This document shows, one piece after another, positions 13,839-16,241 of a stretch of DNA of 16,241 nucleotides. Origin of the DNA: Bacteroidota bacterium. GTDB taxonomy: Bacteria > Bacteroidota > Bacteroidia > Flavobacteriales > Weeksellaceae. The notes beneath the pieces were generated by a model that saw only the letters and a program-made list of their open reading frames with translations, was not told the DNA's origin and ran no database searches. The stretch covers positions 1-16,241 of the forward strand of contig JAEZWE010000207.1 of the NCBI GenBank assembly GCA_023420435.1, in the 5' to 3' direction. A program made the translations under genes and the position numbers. Positions within the stretch are counted from its first letter, which is position 1. Each line of letters begins with the position of its first letter.

Positions 13839-14912
13839 TTATTTTTTCAACTGATCTTGAAAATCATCAATCCTCCAGTTTGTTGCCACATTTCCTTTTT
13901 CAATTTTTTCTTTGGAATATAATCGGAAATCGTTTTCCGTTTTTTCGAGTAAATAATCATAAGGACCAACGCTCGAAATCAGTTTTACCAAAACCGGAGA
14001 AATCTCCAAGCAAATAAAAAGTCCCATTATAAAAGCTGCAGCTGTAGCAATAATGGTAGAATTTTTTCCTAATTCATCCAAAGCCTGAAGTCGCGCTGCA
14101 AAACCATTAAAACGGTCTTCAATAGTTTCTGTTTTGGTTCTTTCGCTTTCCAAATTGGTATAAACTTTAGAAATTTCCTTGTCCAAATAATCCATTCTTG
14201 GTTGCATTTGTTTTTGATAATTTTCTAAATCTTGTCGGCGTTGTTCCTTCAGTTCAGATTTTCTTTTCGCGTTGGAACCGAAACCTACTTTCCCGGAAGT
14301 TAAACCAGACTGTTTCCCCAGAATTTCCTTCTCTAACTCAACCGAAGCAGAATCATACGATTTTTGATAATCTGCAATTTTGGTTTGAATTTCTTTTTTT
14401 TCAGCTTCAAAAGGAGAGGTTTGTTGTAAAATTCTACCATTCATTTCACCTTGCAATTGTTTTTTATTTCTTTGAATAATGGTATTCAATTGTTTGTTGA
14501 TCTCTTTTTCAAAAATTTTTAATTCCAAAGGTTTTGAAATGATAATTCCTAAAAAAGTTGCCAGAATCAACCTTGGAATCGACATCAAAGCCTGGTTCCA
14601 CCAAGTTCCCGTTTTCTTAATCGAAGAAACAATATATCGGTCTAAATTGAAAATCATTAAACCCCATAAAATTGCAAAACCAGCTGAAATCCAAAGATTT
14701 TCAAAAATAGTAAACATCGCATAACCCGCAGAAAGTGTTGCGAAAATGGCGGTAAAAAGTACAATTCCTCCAATTCCTGCGAATTTGTTCCATTCACTTG
14801 GCGTTTTTCTTAAAATATGAATATTTCCACCGGAACAAACCAGTAAAAATTTCTGAAACCAATTCATTTTTTGGTTTATGGAAGAGATTGGGTTAATATT
14901 TTGTATTTTCAT
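13839..14912 (-). CDS. DUF4407 membrane protein
   Basis: Membrane protein of 357 residues matching the DUF4407 layout. After WFQKFLLVCSGGNIHILRKTPSEWNKFAGIGG come hydrophobic segments at about 44-66, 71-90 and 110-126, with the conserved LDRYIVSSIKKTG between the second and third. A long charged coiled-coil region (about 130-270, many Glu, Lys and Gln) follows, then a last membrane segment near 288-312 (TIIATAAAFIMGLFICLEISPVLVKLIS) and a short tail. The function of the family is unknown. The ATG at 14910-14912 is preferred over an in-frame TTG at 14928-14930; a later ATG at codon 16 is also possible. No TAnnTTTG box upstream, unlike most genes here; an inverted repeat lies 85-105 bases upstream. 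Confidence 0.85.
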   Translation of the reverse strand: MKIQNINPISSINQKMNWFQKFLLVCSGGNIHILRKTPSEWNKFAGIGGIVLFTAIFATLSAGYAMFTIFENLWISAGFAILWGLMIFNLDRYIVSSIKKTGTWWNQALMSIPRLILATFLGIIISKPLELKIFEKEINKQLNTIIQRNKKQLQGEMNGRILQQTSPFEAEKKEIQTKIADYQKSYDSASVELEKEILGKQSGLTSGKVGFGSNAKRKSELKEQRRQDLENYQKQMQPRMDYLDKEISKVYTNLESERTKTETIEDRFNGFAARLQALDELGKNSTIIATAAAFIMGLFICLEISPVLVKLISSVGPYDYLLEKTENDFRLYSKEKIEKGNVATNWRIDDFQDQLKK

Positions 14913-14930
14913 TTTTATCAATTTTATCAA

Positions 14931-15142
14931 TGGAATAATGGGTATCTAAAATTACACCAATGTTACAAATAGTATTAGGTTTTACCAAGTGAATTTTTTG
15001 TAAATGCATTTTACAAAATAAAATGCTGGTTTTAAGTGTTTTATATTAAAAGAAATAATATGATTGTTCAGGAACTTTTTTTGAATTTTAATAAGAAAAG
15101 GGAAAGTTTAAAAACTTTAAACTCTATAATCTTCCTTAAAAT
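14931..15142. other. Intergenic region between the DUF4407 gene and ruvC
   Basis: 212 very AT-rich bases with no convincing gene. They hold the inverted repeat at 14996-15018, a short AAAGTTT/AAACTTT dyad at 15103-15118 close after the ruvC stop (no T run on the minus strand, so a poor terminator), and a TGTAACA heptamer on the minus strand at 14961-14967. Confidence 0.6.
14996..15018. repeat. 9-base perfect inverted repeat upstream of the DUF4407 gene
   Basis: TTTTGTAAA (14996-15004), loop TGCAT, TTTACAAAA (15010-15018). No T run follows on either strand, so it is not a terminator. Its place upstream of the DUF4407 gene suggests an operator, but short AT-rich dyads also arise by chance. Confidence 0.45.
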
Positions 15143-15697
15143 TTACTTCAAACGTTCCGGATTTTGTTTTAAAAAACTTTCCCAGCCTGTGTAAGATTTT
15201 TCGGAATTTAGATTTCCGGAGTTGAAATGATGACAAACAGCCACCGCTAAACCATCGGACGCGTCGAGATATTTTGTGGGAAATTCCTTTAGACTTAAAA
15301 GATTTTGCAGCATTCCTGCAACTTGTTCTTTGCTTGCATTTCCGTTTCCGGTTATCGCCATTTTTACTTTTTTGGGAGAATATTCGGTAATCGGAATATT
15401 TCGGTACAAACTTGCTGCCATGGCAACACCTTGCGCACGTCCCAACTTCAGCATACTTTGTACATTTTTTCCAAAAAATGGAGCTTCTAAAGCCACTTCA
15501 TCAGGATGAAATTCATCAATTAAAGCTAAAGTTTTATCAAAGATATATTTCAGTTTGGTTTCGTGATTGGGGTATTTTTTTAAAATCAGTTCATGGATGG
15601 AAACCAGTTCCATTTTATTTTTTTTAACAGAAATAATTCCATATCCCATAACGGTTGTTCCGGGATCAATTCCTAAAATAATTTTCTCTGTTTCCAT
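15143..15697 (-). CDS. ruvC: Holliday junction resolvase RuvC
   Basis: Endonuclease that cuts Holliday junctions symmetrically with the RuvAB motor during recombinational repair. The 184 residues show the RNase-H-like fold and all four acidic catalytic residues: Asp11 in LGIDPGT, Glu71 in ALEAPFFGKN, and Asp145 and Asp148 in LDASDGLAVAVCHH. NVQSMLKLGRAQGVAMAA and EYSPKKVKMAITGNGNASKEQVAGM are the dimer and DNA-contact segments of the family. The length is typical, with a C-terminal extension of about 20 residues. ruvA and ruvB are not in the window. The ATG at 15695-15697 sits only four bases after an exact promoter box, so the mRNA may have almost no leader. Divergent from padR. Confidence 0.96.
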   Translation of the reverse strand: METEKIILGIDPGTTVMGYGIISVKKNKMELVSIHELILKKYPNHETKLKYIFDKTLALIDEFHPDEVALEAPFFGKNVQSMLKLGRAQGVAMAASLYRNIPITEYSPKKVKMAITGNGNASKEQVAGMLQNLLSLKEFPTKYLDASDGLAVAVCHHFNSGNLNSEKSYTGWESFLKQNPERLK

Positions 15698-15701
15698 AAA
15701 G

Positions 15702-15709
15702 CAAATTTA
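15702..15709 (-). promoter_or_regulatory. Promoter -7 box of ruvC
   Basis: The minus strand reads TAAATTTG, a TAnnTTTG match ending four bases before the ATG. If used, transcription begins at or within two bases of the start codon. No -33 TTG is seen; that position is taken by one arm of the PadR dyad. Confidence 0.4.
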
Positions 15710-15731
15710 ATTTTTTTGAAAATGAATTCAG

Positions 15732-15782
15732 ATACCTAAGAAAATTATACATATATTTGCAATGCATCAAATTCTTAGGTAT
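15732..15782. promoter_or_regulatory. Dyad flanking the padR promoter, candidate PadR operator
   Basis: ATACCTAAGAA (15732-15742) and TTCTTAGGTAT (15772-15782) are perfect 11-base inverted arms with centres 40 bases apart, about four helical turns. The padR -7 box lies between them, and the right arm runs into the padR start codon. This is the expected layout for autorepression by a PadR dimer pair. Confidence 0.6.
15752..15759 (+). promoter_or_regulatory. Promoter -7 box of padR
   Basis: TATATTTG fits TAnnTTTG, 21 bases before the ATG at 15781, between the two arms of the inverted repeat. The predicted start is near 15763. Confidence 0.6.
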
Positions 15783-16110
15783 GTTTAAAAGTAACAAAAC
15801 TTTATATAAAGGCACGTTGCAAAATATTATTCTGAAACTTTTGGCTTCAGAAGTGAAAATGTATGGTTATCAAATGACACAGCGTGCGAAAGAACTCACG
15901 AAAGGTCATTTGGAAATGACAGAAGGCGCTTTGTATCCCATTTTACACAAATTGGAAAATGACGGAATTATTGAATCTGAAGTTCAAAATGTGAACGGAA
16001 GAGACCGAAAATATTACCTTTTAACCGAAAATGGAAAAAAGCAACAAGTGAAACAGGAGGAAGAAATGAAAAATTATCTTCTGAATCTTAATACAATTTT
16101 TAATATTTAA
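15781..16110 (+). CDS. PadR-family transcriptional regulator
   Basis: A 109-residue winged-helix repressor. The PadR signature is clear: YKGTLQNIILKLLASEVKMYGYQMTQRAKELTKGHLEMTEGALYPILHKLENDGIIESE, then the wing NGRDRKYYLLTENGKKQ and a short C-terminal helix for dimerisation. The ATG at 15781 is preferred over an in-frame TTG at 15757, which lies within the promoter box. Small PadR proteins of this type usually repress their own operon and a membrane protein encoded next to them. Here the stop TAA overlaps the ATG of the next gene (TAATG), so the two are co-translated. The perfect dyad around its promoter is the likely target. The ligand or signal is unknown. Confidence 0.93.
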   Translation: MFKSNKTLYKGTLQNIILKLLASEVKMYGYQMTQRAKELTKGHLEMTEGALYPILHKLENDGIIESEVQNVNGRDRKYYLLTENGKKQQVKQEEEMKNYLLNLNTIFNI

Positions 16111-16241
16111 TGATGAACGAAATTCAACTTACAGAAATTAGAAATTATTTGCTGACCAAAAAACTTCCGATTGATATTTTAATTGAAGTTCAGGATCATT
16201 TTGTAACCCAAATTTTGGATTTACAGCGTGAAGAAAATTTG
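16110..16241 (+). CDS. Partial: membrane-type partner of PadR, HAAS/DUF1700-like N-terminus
   Basis: Only the first 44 codons are in the window; the frame is open at the right edge. The start is ATG at 16110, overlapping the padR stop, or the adjacent ATG at 16113. The visible part (EIRNYLLTKKLPIDILIEVQDHFVTQI) is amphipathic helix, like the N-terminal HAAS domain of the membrane proteins that commonly follow padR genes. No membrane segment is reached before the window ends, so the assignment rests mainly on context. Confidence 0.6.
   Translation, partial: MMNEIQLTEIRNYLLTKKLPIDILIEVQDHFVTQILDLQREENL

Noticed and set aside
13816..13850. Bidirectional terminator between the convergent small lipoprotein and DUF4407 genes
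   Set aside because: Only a 6-base TTGAAA/TTTCAA pairing with a long AT loop; too weak to call.
15103..15118. AAAGTTT/AAACTTT hairpin as ruvC terminator
   Set aside because: All A-T apart from one G-C pair and no T run after it on the minus strand.
15060..15194. Possible 44-residue plus-strand open frame (MIVQELFLNF ...) starting between the DUF4407 gene and ruvC
   Set aside because: It overlaps the 3' end of ruvC antisense, has no promoter box and reads as AT-rich chance coding.

Overview
The window looks like chromosome from a member of the Flavobacteriia, most likely a Weeksellaceae relative of Chryseobacterium or Kaistella. Four things point there: AT-rich DNA, A/T-rich start regions without Shine-Dalgarno sequences, the Bacteroidetes promoter signature (TTG about 19 bases before TAnnTTTG), and families typical of the group (T9SS type A sorting domain, DUF4252, DUF4407, the Bacteroidetes GlmU-like protein). 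No CRISPR array, tRNA, rRNA, insertion sequence or phage gene was seen. This is mostly core-genome DNA with several self-contained regulatory modules.

Layout. 3-5408 (minus strand) is one tightly packed operon, read in the order beta-helix lipoprotein, MazG-like pyrophosphohydrolase, aroA, a short-chain dehydrogenase interrupted by one in-frame TAG, and an Omp85-type outer-membrane barrel that starts with TTG. 5409-5722 is a divergent promoter region holding an unusually long leader for rpmE2 (type B L31). rpmE2 ends at a strong terminator that runs into the promoter of a GlmU-like nucleotidyltransferase/acyltransferase. 7275-9549 is a four-gene operon: an ECF sigma factor with its own ECF-type promoter, a single-pass membrane protein that is probably its anti-sigma partner, and two tandem DUF4252 proteins, one exported and one a lipoprotein. 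guaB follows at 9627 as a single-gene unit.

11178-13359 pairs a PAS/LuxR-type regulator with a secreted delta-60-repeat protein carrying a T9SS sorting domain. A NarL-like 7-2-7 dyad lies directly upstream of the secreted gene's promoter, so the regulator probably activates its neighbour. Next come a small lipoprotein and, convergent to it, a DUF4407 membrane protein. The right end has ruvC on the minus strand, divergent from a padR gene. The padR promoter is flanked by two perfect 11-base inverted arms. padR overlaps the start of a partial, probably HAAS-like membrane protein that runs off the window.

Nine of the ten or eleven transcription starts carry an exact TAnnTTTG box, usually 10-20 bases before the start codon. 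The exceptions are informative: the ECF operon has an ECF-type promoter, the DUF4407 gene has no clear box, and rpmE2 has a box but a leader of about 124 bases. No single large undescribed system was found. The best candidates for new biology are the ECF/DUF4252 operon, the LuxR/delta-60 regulatory pair, the PadR dyad and the rpmE2 leader.
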